Source: Microbacterium sp. (GTDB lineage Bacteria; Actinomycetota; Actinomycetes; Actinomycetales; Microbacteriaceae). Taken from it: 44,817 nt of DNA. The notes beneath the pieces are model-generated. The model ran no database searches, had not been told where the DNA came from, and saw nothing but the letters and a program-made list of their open reading frames with translations. The stretch spans positions 1 through 44,817 of the forward strand of contig JARBUN010000002.1 in NCBI GenBank assembly GCA_029239635.1, read 5' to 3'. Below, one piece after another: positions 1-8,264 of the stretch. A program made the translations under genes and the position numbers. Within the stretch, counting starts at the first letter, position 1; the number at the start of each line of letters is the position of its first letter.

Positions 1-69
1 GGTGTCATCCACCAGAACCAGGCCGCGAACCGCAAGTCGGCCATCGCGAAGTCGGTCGCCGCTCTCTGA
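1..69 (+). CDS. rpsT: 30S ribosomal protein S20, C-terminal end (partial)
   Basis: The first frame ends GVIHQNQAANRKSAIAKSVA then AL and stop, which is the conserved C-terminus of ribosomal protein S20, a primary 16S rRNA-binding protein of the small subunit. Only the last 22 codons are in the window. A strong terminator follows within 20 bp. The rpsT gene next to holA and comEC on the opposite strand is the usual actinobacterial order, which supports the call. Confidence 0.9.
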   Translation, partial: GVIHQNQAANRKSAIAKSVAAL

Positions 70-85
70 GCCGCCGAACCTCGAC

Positions 86-113
86 AGCCCGTCCCGCATT
101 CGCGGGGCGGGCT
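86..113 (+). terminator. Rho-independent type terminator of rpsT
   Basis: A 12-bp stem with one G-U pair (AGCCCGTCCCGC / GCGGGGCGGGCT) closes on the loop ATTC. It is followed by a T-containing stretch (TCGTCGTTT). It begins 17 bp after the rpsT stop. Confidence 0.85.
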
Positions 114-129
114 TCGTCGTTTCCGGGGT

Positions 130-292
130 GAGGTGTGGGGGTCCGGGGTGCGACGGTGTGGTTCCGAGATGCGGTGTGTGGGTCTGGGGTGCGGCGGCGT
201 GGTTCCGGGGTGCGGTGTGTGGGTCTGGGGTGCGGCGGCGTGGTTCCGGGGTGCGGTGTGTGGTCCCGGGGTGCGGTGTGTGGTCTCGGGGC
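130..292. repeat. 41-bp GC-rich tandem repeat
   Basis: Three consecutive 41-bp units start at 130, 171 and 212. Two half-length units of about 20 bp follow at 253 and 273. Units share the blocks GCGGTGTGTGGGTCTGGGG and GCGGCGTGGTTCC. The array lies in the spacer between the convergent rpsT and holA genes. Open frames across it are artefacts of G-rich repeat sequence. Confidence 0.85.
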
Positions 293-364
293 GCGGCGTT
301 GTGTGGGGTGGGGACTGTGCGCGGTGCGAGTTTCGGCTCGGGCGGGGTCGGCGTGCCCGGCGGT

Positions 365-432
365 GGGAGGAGATTCGTGGAGGGGAGGACGCGCGGCCGA
401 GTGCGTGTCCTCCCCTCCACGAATCGCCTCCC
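365..432. repeat. Long near-perfect inverted repeat (29-bp stem)
   Basis: Positions 365-393 pair with 404-432 with one A/G mismatch (371/426) and one G-U pair, leaving a 10-nt loop. The arm includes GATTCGTGGAGGGGAGGAC and its complement. Between convergent genes it could act as a bidirectional terminator, or it could be a dispersed palindromic element. No T tract is evident. Confidence 0.8.
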
Positions 433-463
433 GTCCCGGCAGCGACCGGCGACTCGTGTGTCA

Positions 464-509
464 CCGGCGGAGGGTGTGGGGCCGGCGGAGGGTGTGGGGC
501 CAGCGGAGG
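464..509. repeat. 18-bp tandem repeat
   Basis: Two full copies of CCGGCGGAGGGTGTGGGG (464-481 and 482-499) are followed by a partial copy to 509. No gene is seen in the spacer 114-683 beyond these repeats. Confidence 0.75.
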
Positions 510-721
510 ACGTGTCGGCGACAGGAGAACTCCCCTCGTCCCTGGCCTTCTCGTCATCACGCGAGGGCGGGTTCGATCGACGCGCCGGCGGTGGCGCCGA
601 CGGGCTCGGAGTAGCGGGCGTGCGACTCGGTGGGTCGGGCCCGAGGGCATGACCGGTATCCCGGCCCGGGCCGGACGGGAGGCTCAGGTGCCGTAGGGCG
701 CGCGCGTCGCGATGATCGTGA

Positions 722-1669
722 TCATGCGCTCGAGCGCGAAGACGGCGTCGCGGGACGCGCCTTTGACCTCGGCGCCACGAGGTCGCGGCGGGCGCGGTCG
801 ACCTGCCAGTCCTTCATGCCCAGCCGCTGTGCGAGCTGCGATGACGGTTCGCGGGTGCCGGCCACGCGCGCCATCGTGCGAAGCTTCATCGCGACCGCGG
901 CCACGAGGGGGACCGGGTCGGCTCCGGATGCCAGGGCGTGACGCAGCGCGAGGAGCGCGGGGCCGTATTGCCCCGCGATGGCGGTGTCGGCCACGGTGAA
1001 CGCCGAGGTCTCGACGCGGCCGCCGTAGTACCGCTCGACGGTGCGCTCGTCGATGTCGCCCGGGACGTCGGCGATGAGCTGCTGGCACGCCGCCGCGAGC
1101 TCCGTGAGATCGTCGGCGAAGGCCGACACGAGCGCCCGCAGCGCAACCGGTGCGATGCGCTTGCCCGCGGTTTTGAACTCTCCGACGGCGAAGTCGAAAC
1201 GATCGGAATCCCGCTTGATCGCGGGGCACGCGATCTCGATACCGCTCCCCTCCCCCGCGCGGATCGCGTCGAGCAGCTTCTTGCCGCGCACGCTCGCGCC
1301 GGTGTGCCGGAGCACGACCGTCGCGCCGTCCTGCGGGTGTGCGAGGTACGAGAGCGCCTCGCTGAGGAACGTGTCACTGCACTTCTCGACGCCTCCGACG
1401 CGGACGAGGCGCGGCTCGCCGAACAGCGAGGGAGAGGTCACGGCGAGAAGCGTCCCCGCCGCATAGTCATCGGCTCGGATGTCGCTGACCTCGAGCGTCG
1501 GATCTTCGCTCTTCAGGAACTCGCGGATCCCCGCTGTCGCGCGCTCCGCGCACACCTCTTCGGGGCCCGAGACGAGCACGAGCGGCGCCGGTTGCGGCGT
1601 GCGCCAGGACACCTGCGGGATCGCCGATTTGGCCTTCACCGGGGCGGAGCGTCGAGGAGCCGGGGTCAC
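722..1669 (-). CDS. holA: DNA polymerase III subunit delta, 3' end frameshifted
   Basis: HolA is the clamp-loader subunit that opens the beta sliding clamp. The first 290 residues (LVLVSGPEE near residue 31, then QQLIADV and the C-terminal MKDWQVDRARRDL) fit HolA. After RARRDLV the frame changes to low-complexity sequence and stops at 722. The expected ending (AEVKGASRDAVFALERMITI) lies in another frame and stops at 684-686. About 20 residues normally found between these two parts are missing, so there is a short deletion, not a multiple of three, near 770-780, at a small inverted repeat (GACCTCG/CGAGGTC, 765-784). HolA is essential, so either the altered C-terminus is tolerated or this is a sequence error. 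The gene follows comEC in the same direction. Confidence 0.85.
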   Translation of the reverse strand: MTPAPRRSAPVKAKSAIPQVSWRTPQPAPLVLVSGPEEVCAERATAGIREFLKSEDPTLEVSDIRADDYAAGTLLAVTSPSLFGEPRLVRVGGVEKCSDTFLSEALSYLAHPQDGATVVLRHTGASVRGKKLLDAIRAGEGSGIEIACPAIKRDSDRFDFAVGEFKTAGKRIAPVALRALVSAFADDLTELAAACQQLIADVPGDIDERTVERYYGGRVETSAFTVADTAIAGQYGPALLALRHALASGADPVPLVAAVAMKLRTMARVAGTREPSSQLAQRLGMKDWQVDRARRDLVAPRSKARPATPSSRSSA

Positions 1670-1802
1670 CGTCCCAGCCTACCGACCGGGTCTGACATCG
1701 CGGTTCGGACCGTTGAGATCCTCGGCGTCGCTCTCCCCGCGGCGTCGTCTCGCACCCCTGTGTCGCCTTCCCGCTGTGCCTGGCGTTCACCCCCGGTCGC
1801 CC

Positions 1803-3367
1803 TCAGTTCGGCGGCCGCGCACGCCACAGCGTCAGCTGTCCCTCGCTCATGCTGACGGCGAGGTCGCCGTCCGTATCGGTTCGCCCCACGACGATGCCGA
1901 GCGCGGTCATCGTCGACAGAAGCGTGGCGGTGGGATGTCCGTAGCGGTTCTGCGCCCCGACACCGATGAGCCCGATGACCGGGTGCAGCCGGCGGTAGAG
2001 CTCTGGATCCTGATCGGCACTGCCGTGATGCGACACCTTGACCACGTCGACCCGGGGCACCTCGACCCGGCGGAGCAGGGCGGCCTGCGCGTCGGCACCC
2101 AGGTCGCCGAGGAGCACCGTGCGGGGGAAGTCCGGACCGACCACATCGAGGGCGACGCTGGCACCGTTGCCGGGTTCGTCGCGCGGGGCGGGGCCGAGAG
2201 CCTGCCACCGGGTCTCCCCCACCGTCCCCGTCAGGCCGGTGGTCGCCTGCTGCAGCTGCGCTCCGGCCGCGGCGAACCGGTCGAGCAGCCGCTGATCCTC
2301 GGGCACGTCGACGGGCCCGTGCACAACGACCGCCGCTCGCCCGACGACCGCCGCCGAGCCGCCGATGTGGTCGAGGTCGAAATGCGTGAGCACGACGAGG
2401 TCGAGGTGATCGACACCGAAGGTCTGGAGGCACCGCGCGAGCCGCTCCGGCTCGGGCCCGGTGTCGACGAGCGCGACCGCACGGCCGGACCTCCACAGGG
2501 TGGCATCCCCCTGTCCCACGTCGCACATGGCCACATCCCACGTGGTCGGAACCGTGAGGGGGCCGGCGACGGTGCGGACGGTCGTGTGGCCCGCGATCAG
2601 TCCGACGGTGACGGCGACGACCGCGGTCGACACCGCGGTCGCCCGGGGAAGCCGGGTCGGGCGCACGAGGACCACGACGATCGCCGCGCTGACCACAGTC
2701 AACAGTGCCGCGCCGAACGCCCCATCGGGCCACGGCAAGTTCTGCGCGGCGATCCCGTTCGTGGTGTGCGCCACCGCGGCGATCCAGGCCGCGGGGATCC
2801 AGGCGAGGGCCGAAAGGCCGTCGCGCAGCCAGGGAAAGGGGGCGATGCACGCGAGAACGCCCGCGATGGTCGCGGGTGCCGCTGCCGGATCGGCCACGAG
2901 GTTGGCCGCGATGCCCAGCAGTGGGACGTGTGGGTCGATCAGCACGATGAGCGGCCCACACGCCAGCTGGGCGGCCGTCGGCACCGCCAACGCGAGGGCG
3001 AGAGCGCGTGGCATCCATCGCTCCAGCCCGTGGGCGATCGGCCGCGCGAGGACGAGCAGAGCGGCGGTGGCCGCGGCCGAGAGCGCGAAGCCGAGGGACG
3101 TCGACAGCCACGGGTCGGCGATCATCAACGCCGTCACCGCGGCGGAGAGCACCGCGACTCCGGCGGCGGGGCGCCCGAGGACCACGGCCAGCAGGGCGAT
3201 CGCGGCCATGGTGGCGGCGCGCACGACGCTCGGTTCGGGAGTGACCAGCACGACGAACCCGGCGAGAACCCCGGACGCCCCCACCACGCGGACCCAGCGC
3301 GGGGCGCCCACCCCCGCCAAGAGCACGAAGGCGGCACCGACGACGAGTGCGCAGTTGGCGCCCGAGA
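1803..3367 (-). pseudogene. comEC: ComEC C-terminal half, cut off by island insertion
   Basis: This is the distal part of the DNA-uptake channel ComEC. It holds the multi-spanning competence domain (hydrophobic helices over roughly the first 260 residues) followed by a metallo-beta-lactamase-like domain with THFDLDHIGG and VSHHGSADQ. The frame is open upstream to the junction at 3367, where it reads SGANCALVVGAA, continuing exactly from the N-terminal half at 30512-31258. The first usable start inside this fragment is GTG at 3326, but a product lacking the N-terminal helices should not form a channel. Competence by this route is presumably lost while the island is present. Confidence 0.92.
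3360..3367. repeat. Island attachment core, left copy
   Basis: GCCCGAGA here is repeated in the same orientation at 30518-30525. Joining the flanks through one copy restores the comEC reading frame (HLTAVSG-ANCALVV on the minus strand). It therefore marks the recombination site. Confidence 0.85.
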
Positions 3368-3407
3368 TTGTTCGAAGAGGGGGTGAGTAACGCGAGTCGG
3401 GAATTGA

Positions 3408-3428
3408 AATGCCTGATCGGCAGGCATT
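3408..3428. repeat. Inverted repeat near the left island end
   Basis: AATGCCTG, a 5-nt loop ATCGG, and CAGGCATT form a perfect 8-bp stem 41 bp inside the island. It may be a protein-binding site of the former recombination or control region. Confidence 0.6.
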
Positions 3429-3442
3429 ATTTGGTGTACCTG

Positions 3443-3514
3443 GAGTCGGATTCGCAATGCTGATTCGAACCCCGGTTCGAGTCGGAGTATCGAATCCGAC
3501 TCAGAGTCGGACTC
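3443..3514. promoter_or_regulatory. Nested palindromes built from GAGTC/GACTC
   Basis: A perfect 12-bp inverted repeat (GAGTCGGATTCG at 3443-3454, CGAATCCGACTC at 3491-3502) encloses a second palindrome (TCGAACC-CC-GGTTCGA, 3465-3480). It runs into two overlapping 11-bp palindromes, GACTCAGAGTC (3498-3508) and GAGTCGGACTC (3504-3514). GAGTC/GACTC occurs about ten times between 3390 and 3625. The stretch 3368-3675 has no convincing gene and probably holds attachment-site arms or operators. Confidence 0.55.
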
Positions 3515-3675
3515 GATACGGCTCTCGAGTCGCTCCGAAACGTGAGCTTCGCATCTCGACTTTCATCATTGGGAATGGAGTCATACTCGCGTTCCGAAAC
3601 ATGAGTCACGAGTTGAGTCATTCAGATTGACTGGCGTGGTTCCCGTGCTTGCGACGGGCCGCGTGCTAGCAAGAT

Positions 3676-5304
3676 ATGGTGCAGATCGCCGCGACTAAAC
3701 GCACGACGCTCTATCGCATGCTTTCCGGAAGCACGCTCGACACCGCGCTGACCGAAGTGCGCAGGGAATCCACTGATGACTTCATCGTCACGGACTTGCA
3801 CATCGAGAAACGACCAGCGCGGCTTGTGGCCGGGTCGATCACGACTGGCGCGAAGTGGGCGACGGATCTGAAGCTCCTCACCGGGCAGTCCGTCTCGCTC
3901 TTGAACAGCTCACCCGGTGCGGCGCTCCTGATCCAGGACAGTGGCGATGTGATCTGGGCGCTCACGTGGGGAACCGGGTTCCACTTCCTCGACTCCGAGC
4001 AGATCGACTTCGGGTTCGGCTCGGGTATCGTCGCTCGCTCCGCTCTTCCCGCTGAGGTGAAATCGCTCACGAAGACGATCCTCGATCACCGTGCTCGCGT
4101 TGATCGGAGCTCGATGCCGAACGGCAGCACGATCCGTGACCTGGGTGTCGACGGCTACGGCGAGGTCGTCAGTCGGATCGAGGCGAAGGCGCGCATCGCG
4201 GATCTCGCCGTCGGCGACAAGGTCATCCAGCTTCGCGCCGCGGACTCGCTGAACGTCCCGCTCGCGAAGTCCCCCGCCCGACTTATGGACGACCTCGGCG
4301 TGCTGGAGGATCTCTCGCATAGACCGGTACTCCCTGGCCTGGAAAGCCTTGAGCAGCTCATCGCGCTCAAGCCGCAGGACAGCAGAGTGCCTGCGCTGGA
4401 TCAGAAACTCGTCGAAGCGCTGCTGTCCACCGATCCGCATCGGCTCGGTGTGTCCTGGCCGCACGAGCGACTCGATGTCTACGGCCCGGTGATGAGTGTC
4501 AAGGTCACCGGGTTCGGCGATCGGCAACGGCGGGTCTCGGAGCAAACCCCGGAGATCGGCGACGTGCTCGGCTGGTTCGCCGACGTCCCCCGCGAAGAGA
4601 TCCTGGACCGGCTGAAGATGGTGCGCGTCGAACTGCACAGCGACGCGGATCCGCAGAGCCACACCCTCGCCGCGACGCCGGTCCCCCTACGTCGCTGGCT
4701 CGCCTTCGAAGTGGAGGAGGGCAACCAGCGGTTCTGCCTCCACGACGGCAGCTGGTACCGGATGGACGACCAGTACCTCGCACGCATCGACGCACGCGTG
4801 AAGGAGATCCTCGCCGAACCGGCATCGCTCCACTTGCCGCCATGGGGGCCCGAGCACGAGGACGTGTACAACAAGGAGGCAGCGAAGGCGCTGTCTGGCT
4901 ACTGCCTAGACCGCAAGCTCATCACCACTCCCCTTCACTCGCGCGGCGGGATCGAACCGTGCGACGTGTTCGTCCCACCGGGCATCCTGATCCACGTCAA
5001 GCGCGGTCGAAGCTCCGCAGACCTCAGCCACCTGCTCGCGCAGGGGCTCGTCTCGACCGATGCGCTGGCACGAGACGAAAACGCCCGTGCCGCGTGGAGA
5101 GCTCGGATCGACGAGGAAAGCGACGGCGCCGTCAAGGAGGCCAAGCTGAAGGAAGTGATCCTCGCCATCGGCACCGACAAGCCGGTCACCGTCGACACGC
5201 TGTTCACGTTCACGAAGGTGAACCTCGTCAAGCAGTTCGATGCGCTCCGGTACCTCGGCGTGCAGGTCCACATCGCGACGGTTCCTCCGCCTGCCACTTC
5301 GTGA
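3676..5304 (+). CDS. DUF6119 / TIGR04141 family protein
   Basis: 542 residues. The C-terminal part carries the family hallmark HVKRGRSSADLSHLLAQG (about residues 437-454), and the length is normal for this sporadically distributed family. Its biochemical role is unknown to me; members often occur among mobile-element and defence genes. ATG at 3676 is chosen because the family similarity starts directly after it (TTLYRMLS). No clear ribosome site is seen. It heads a three-gene operon: its stop overlaps the GTG of the IrrE-like gene (GTGA), which in turn overlaps the PIN gene. Co-translation suggests the three products act together. Confidence 0.8.
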   Translation: MVQIAATKRTTLYRMLSGSTLDTALTEVRRESTDDFIVTDLHIEKRPARLVAGSITTGAKWATDLKLLTGQSVSLLNSSPGAALLIQDSGDVIWALTWGTGFHFLDSEQIDFGFGSGIVARSALPAEVKSLTKTILDHRARVDRSSMPNGSTIRDLGVDGYGEVVSRIEAKARIADLAVGDKVIQLRAADSLNVPLAKSPARLMDDLGVLEDLSHRPVLPGLESLEQLIALKPQDSRVPALDQKLVEALLSTDPHRLGVSWPHERLDVYGPVMSVKVTGFGDRQRRVSEQTPEIGDVLGWFADVPREEILDRLKMVRVELHSDADPQSHTLAATPVPLRRWLAFEVEEGNQRFCLHDGSWYRMDDQYLARIDARVKEILAEPASLHLPPWGPEHEDVYNKEAAKALSGYCLDRKLITTPLHSRGGIEPCDVFVPPGILIHVKRGRSSADLSHLLAQGLVSTDALARDENARAAWRARIDEESDGAVKEAKLKEVILAIGTDKPVTVDTLFTFTKVNLVKQFDALRYLGVQVHIATVPPPATS

Positions 5305-6485
5305 GTTTCTTCGTGGACGTGCTGATCAACGGAGAGCGGGCGCCAATCGACCGAGCCGTGTTCGTGGAGCTTCTGGAGAACTCCGTCGTGAACGGGCGCG
5401 CACCGTACCACCACGCCCTCGACCGGGACGAGATCCACTACACGGAGCTCGTGGAGCTTGCCCGGAAGGCAGAAGTGCCGCACCCGCTGTTCTTCGCCCC
5501 GCTCGCGCTCGTCCAGGCGCAGGTTCGCTCGAAGACGGAGAAGCTGCTGCAGGGCGTCGCCCCGGACACGTTCACCGTCAACACGAGGACCACGATCAAG
5601 CTCCGCGACGTGGAACTGATCATCAAGGACCTCCTCCGGAAGCAATCGCTCGCGAAGAAGCACGACCCGTCGCTCGTCAAGAACAAGATCGTCGGGCTCC
5701 TGCGCCGGCCCGGCGCGAACGTGCACGCGGATGCCGAGAAGCTCGTCGCAGCACTCGGACTCGATCTCGACGCGATCCGTCGAGCGAGGACGAAAGAGAT
5801 CGCGCTCGAGATGCTCATCGAGCGCCTCGAGGCGAACCAGGTGCTCGTATCTCGGAGCGTGCGCGGCTACATGCCGCAGATCCTCGACGGCGTGCACTTC
5901 AGCGGCATGACGGTCCGGGACCCGAAGGTGCCCTACATCTTCCTCACCGGCGGCGACCACGGCGACTTCCAGGAACCGCCGGGGCGGCAGATCTTCACCC
6001 TGATGCTGATGACCGTGCTCGTCGCGCGCGGGATCTTCGCACCAGTCACGTACGACGCGAACAGCAACGCGCCGGACGCGGGCCGCGAGTACGACATCGT
6101 CGGCGAGATCCTCATGCCCGCCCACGAGGTCCAGGACATCGCGCTCGACAGCCTCGACGCTGTGAAGAGCGCGGCCGACACCTTCAAAGTCACCCCGAGC
6201 GCCATGGCCGTGCGCGCCATGCGGCTCGGCAAGCTCAGCGTCGAGGGCGCGATCGAGTACCTCGGTGAACTCGAGACCGAGTTCCGGGGCCGTCCGAAGC
6301 CTGGGCCGCGAAGCCAGCCGAAACCTGTCAACGCGATCCGGAAGTACAGCGGCCGTGCCCTCACCGCCCGGATGCTCCACGCCGTCGAGGAGCGACGGCT
6401 CTCAGAGCGGGAGTTCTGCCGCGTCGTCTGCCTCAACCGCCTCTCCCCCGGCGACCTCGGCGAGCTGAAGGCGGCGCTGCGATGA
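5301..6485 (+). CDS. ImmA/IrrE-like protein with a degenerate zinc site
   Basis: 394 residues from GTG 5301, which overlaps the preceding stop. The C-terminal half follows the ImmA/IrrE (COG2856) layout: PYIFLTGGDHG, then GRQIFTLMLMTVLVARG, then VGEILMPAHEV, then SAADTFKVTPSAMAVRAMRLGKL. Where active members have HEXXH this protein has hydrophobic residues (LMLMTVL), so it should not be a peptidase. The N-terminal half is helical and unrecognised. COG2856 proteins are commonly paired with PIN-like toxins, and a PIN gene follows with an ATGA overlap. The likely role is antitoxin or regulator of that toxin, retained without catalysis. Confidence 0.7.
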   Translation: MSFFVDVLINGERAPIDRAVFVELLENSVVNGRAPYHHALDRDEIHYTELVELARKAEVPHPLFFAPLALVQAQVRSKTEKLLQGVAPDTFTVNTRTTIKLRDVELIIKDLLRKQSLAKKHDPSLVKNKIVGLLRRPGANVHADAEKLVAALGLDLDAIRRARTKEIALEMLIERLEANQVLVSRSVRGYMPQILDGVHFSGMTVRDPKVPYIFLTGGDHGDFQEPPGRQIFTLMLMTVLVARGIFAPVTYDANSNAPDAGREYDIVGEILMPAHEVQDIALDSLDAVKSAADTFKVTPSAMAVRAMRLGKLSVEGAIEYLGELETEFRGRPKPGPRSQPKPVNAIRKYSGRALTARMLHAVEERRLSEREFCRVVCLNRLSPGDLGELKAALR

Positions 6486-6922
6486 ACGAGGAGCTGTACC
6501 TGCTCGACAACAACGCCCTCTCGCACCTCACCCGTGCGCAGCGCGCGAGCGCGTTCTTCCACGAACGCTGCGCACTCCCGTCAGAGATCATCCACGAGGC
6601 AGACGGGTACCCCGATGCCGCATCGTTCAAGGACGTCGAGTACCTGACCACCGCCAACGTCCTGAAGCATCTCGGAGCCGTGATGGCCACTGTTCCGGTC
6701 GACGACGTCACCCTCGTGAACCTCTATGCAAACAAGGGCGCCGCCGACCCGATGCTCATCGCCTGCGCACTCGACGGCATGGAAGAAGCAGCCACGGCCC
6801 TGTGGGGCCCGACCTGGGTGATCGTCTCGAATGACAACGCGGTGCGCGCGAAGGCCGCGGAGCTGGGCGTCGAGTCGTGCACGAGGGAGGAGTTCCTCAC
6901 GAGGACGGCGGGCGACTGGTAG
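6482..6922 (+). CDS. PIN-like nuclease (DUF4411-like)
   Basis: 146 residues. The acidic pattern of a PIN ribonuclease is present: D9 in YLLDNNALSHL, E35/E39 in PSEIIHEA, D89 in AADPMLIACAL and D118 in VSNDNAVRAKA. PIN domains cleave RNA and are the usual toxin of VapC-type modules. The start ATG 6482 overlaps the stop of the IrrE-like gene (ATGA), so the two are translationally coupled and make a candidate toxin-antitoxin pair, extended by the DUF6119 gene upstream. Confidence 0.78.
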   Translation: MNEELYLLDNNALSHLTRAQRASAFFHERCALPSEIIHEADGYPDAASFKDVEYLTTANVLKHLGAVMATVPVDDVTLVNLYANKGAADPMLIACALDGMEEAATALWGPTWVIVSNDNAVRAKAAELGVESCTREEFLTRTAGDW

Positions 6923-6994
6923 AGGGTGCGCGGCGTCCATCGGCCGGTCAACCGAGGAATACGCCCGTTCACTGAGCCCCGGCCACTGATCCAG

Positions 6995-7009
6995 TACGGT
7001 CGGTGCATG
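6995..7009 (+). promoter_or_regulatory. -10 box for a leaderless transcript
   Basis: TACGGT (6995-7000) lies 6 bp before ATG 7007, and no ribosome site is visible. Transcription would start at or next to the A of the start codon. Confidence 0.5.
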
Positions 7010-7906
7010 AGGCTACTGACCGAGGGATGGTGCGAGCGCGGGCCGTCGATCTCGGAAGCCGTCGCGGGGTTGCCTCTGCCGGAGTCCGCGTGGTGGGAGT
7101 CACCCGAGTTTCAGACGGCTCCGAGCGATGATCTTCGCGCCGCGATGAACCTCTGGTTCCTCACCGGGCTCGTACCGCAGCGGCGGGACGTGAAGGGAGC
7201 CGGTGATGGTCTGGTCGATCTCCTCCTCTGCCCAGCCGACGCCGCTCCACAACCGGTCGAAATCCTCTCGACGATCGATTGGAGCTATCAGGCCGCGCTG
7301 CCTCGCGCGATGAGCCTGGTCGCCGAACTGAACGGCGATGAGCCTCCCGCACTCTCGTTCCCGGTGCATCTCGAACGCGGATGGGAACCGCCCATGACCA
7401 AGGGGCGTGGAGTGCGCGACGTGGGCGACCGCTGGCGCACAGCCGTCGGACGCGTGCAGAGAGAAGCAAGAACCGGAACCATCAGCGCGGACGCCACTAC
7501 CGAGATCCAGGAGGTCTTCCCCGGCGTCGCGTTCGGTGCTCCGGTCGATGACCCAAGCAAACCTGGATTTCGGCTCACCTCGTGGAACGCTGCTGCGGTT
7601 GACTCCGGCGACGTTCCCTATCTCGAACGGTTGTCAAGCTACCTCGCGACTGAGGAGCGCCCGGTCCACCACCTGGCGAAGCTGGAGCGCGAGGCCCGAG
7701 ATCTCGGTGCGCAACGCCGGCATCTGTACCTCCTCGTCGCGACAGCGGGCCGCTGGGGCAATCTGCTTCCCACTTCGCCGAGCTGGTTCACGGACGGCGC
7801 CTTCGCCCCTCCTGAGGGCCTCACCGATCTCTGGATGGATGGTGGCACCGGCTACATCATGCGCTGGCGGCGTGAAAACGGATGGACTTATCACGAGCAG
7901 AACTGA
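7007..7906 (+). CDS. Protein of unknown function, 299 aa
   Basis: I do not recognise this family. ATG 7007 is preferred over an earlier frame opening because of the TACGGT box 6 bp upstream. The region around residues 50-80 (GLVDLLLC then PVEILSTIDW) faintly resembles the D...ExK spacing of restriction-like folds but lacks the lysine, so I do not claim a nuclease. The C-terminus is rich in aromatic residues (WMDGGTGYIMRWRRENGWTY). It stands alone, 84 bp after the PIN gene. Confidence 0.6.
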   Translation: MRLLTEGWCERGPSISEAVAGLPLPESAWWESPEFQTAPSDDLRAAMNLWFLTGLVPQRRDVKGAGDGLVDLLLCPADAAPQPVEILSTIDWSYQAALPRAMSLVAELNGDEPPALSFPVHLERGWEPPMTKGRGVRDVGDRWRTAVGRVQREARTGTISADATTEIQEVFPGVAFGAPVDDPSKPGFRLTSWNAAAVDSGDVPYLERLSSYLATEERPVHHLAKLEREARDLGAQRRHLYLLVATAGRWGNLLPTSPSWFTDGAFAPPEGLTDLWMDGGTGYIMRWRRENGWTYHEQN

Positions 7907-7966
7907 CGGTCCGTGCAGAGCGCGGTTTCCTCCGACAAACGCGCCGTCGCGGGGTAGGTTGAGGAC

Positions 7967-8191
7967 GTGACTCCGCAGCCCTGGATCATGCGACTGCCTA
8001 GGTCAGAGCGACAGCAGTTCATGGTCGAATGCGCTCAGGCGCTGTCGATCGCCGACGCCGCAGACCAACGCACAGCGCTCGCCAACCTCATTGACGATTG
8101 GCGAACCACGGCCGACATCTACTCGGATCCGGATCTGGTGTCCATGCTCTCCGTCCCGATCCCTGAGCCGTTGGGCATGGTGGTGAGGTAA
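7967..8191 (+). CDS. Small protein, possibly antitoxin-like
   Basis: 74 residues from GTG 7967, which has TAGGTT (7955-7960) 6 bp upstream, the leaderless layout. The C-terminal half (LANLIDDWRTTADIYSDPDL) resembles the tail of some actinobacterial Phd-type antitoxins, but the DNA-binding part of that family is not evident. No matching toxin follows directly. The function is uncertain, and the gene itself is supported mainly by its promoter spacing. Confidence 0.45.
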   Translation: MTPQPWIMRLPRSERQQFMVECAQALSIADAADQRTALANLIDDWRTTADIYSDPDLVSMLSVPIPEPLGMVVR

Positions 8192-8264
8192 GCGGGAACA
8201 AGGAACCAGACTCGCCGCGCTCGCGATCCGCAATCGAGCTGATCAGGTCGCCTACGCTCCATCT

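Noticed and set aside
2..696. Three overlapping long frames over the start of the window
   Set aside because: They are translations of the G-rich tandem repeats and the rpsT 3' end in wrong frames; no start signal, skewed composition.
1479..3386. 635-residue plus-strand frame opposite comEC
   Set aside because: Antisense shadow of the comEC C-terminal half, rich in R, G, D and H from GC-rich codons.
3461..3482. Sequence resembling a tRNA T-arm (GGTTCGA)
   Set aside because: It is one half of a perfect palindrome; no acceptor stem, anticodon arm or CCA-side pairing can be built around it.
3427..3621. 64-residue frame on the minus strand at the left island end
   Set aside because: It runs through the GAGTC palindromes; composition (many S, R, D) reflects the repeats and there is no ribosome site or -10 box.
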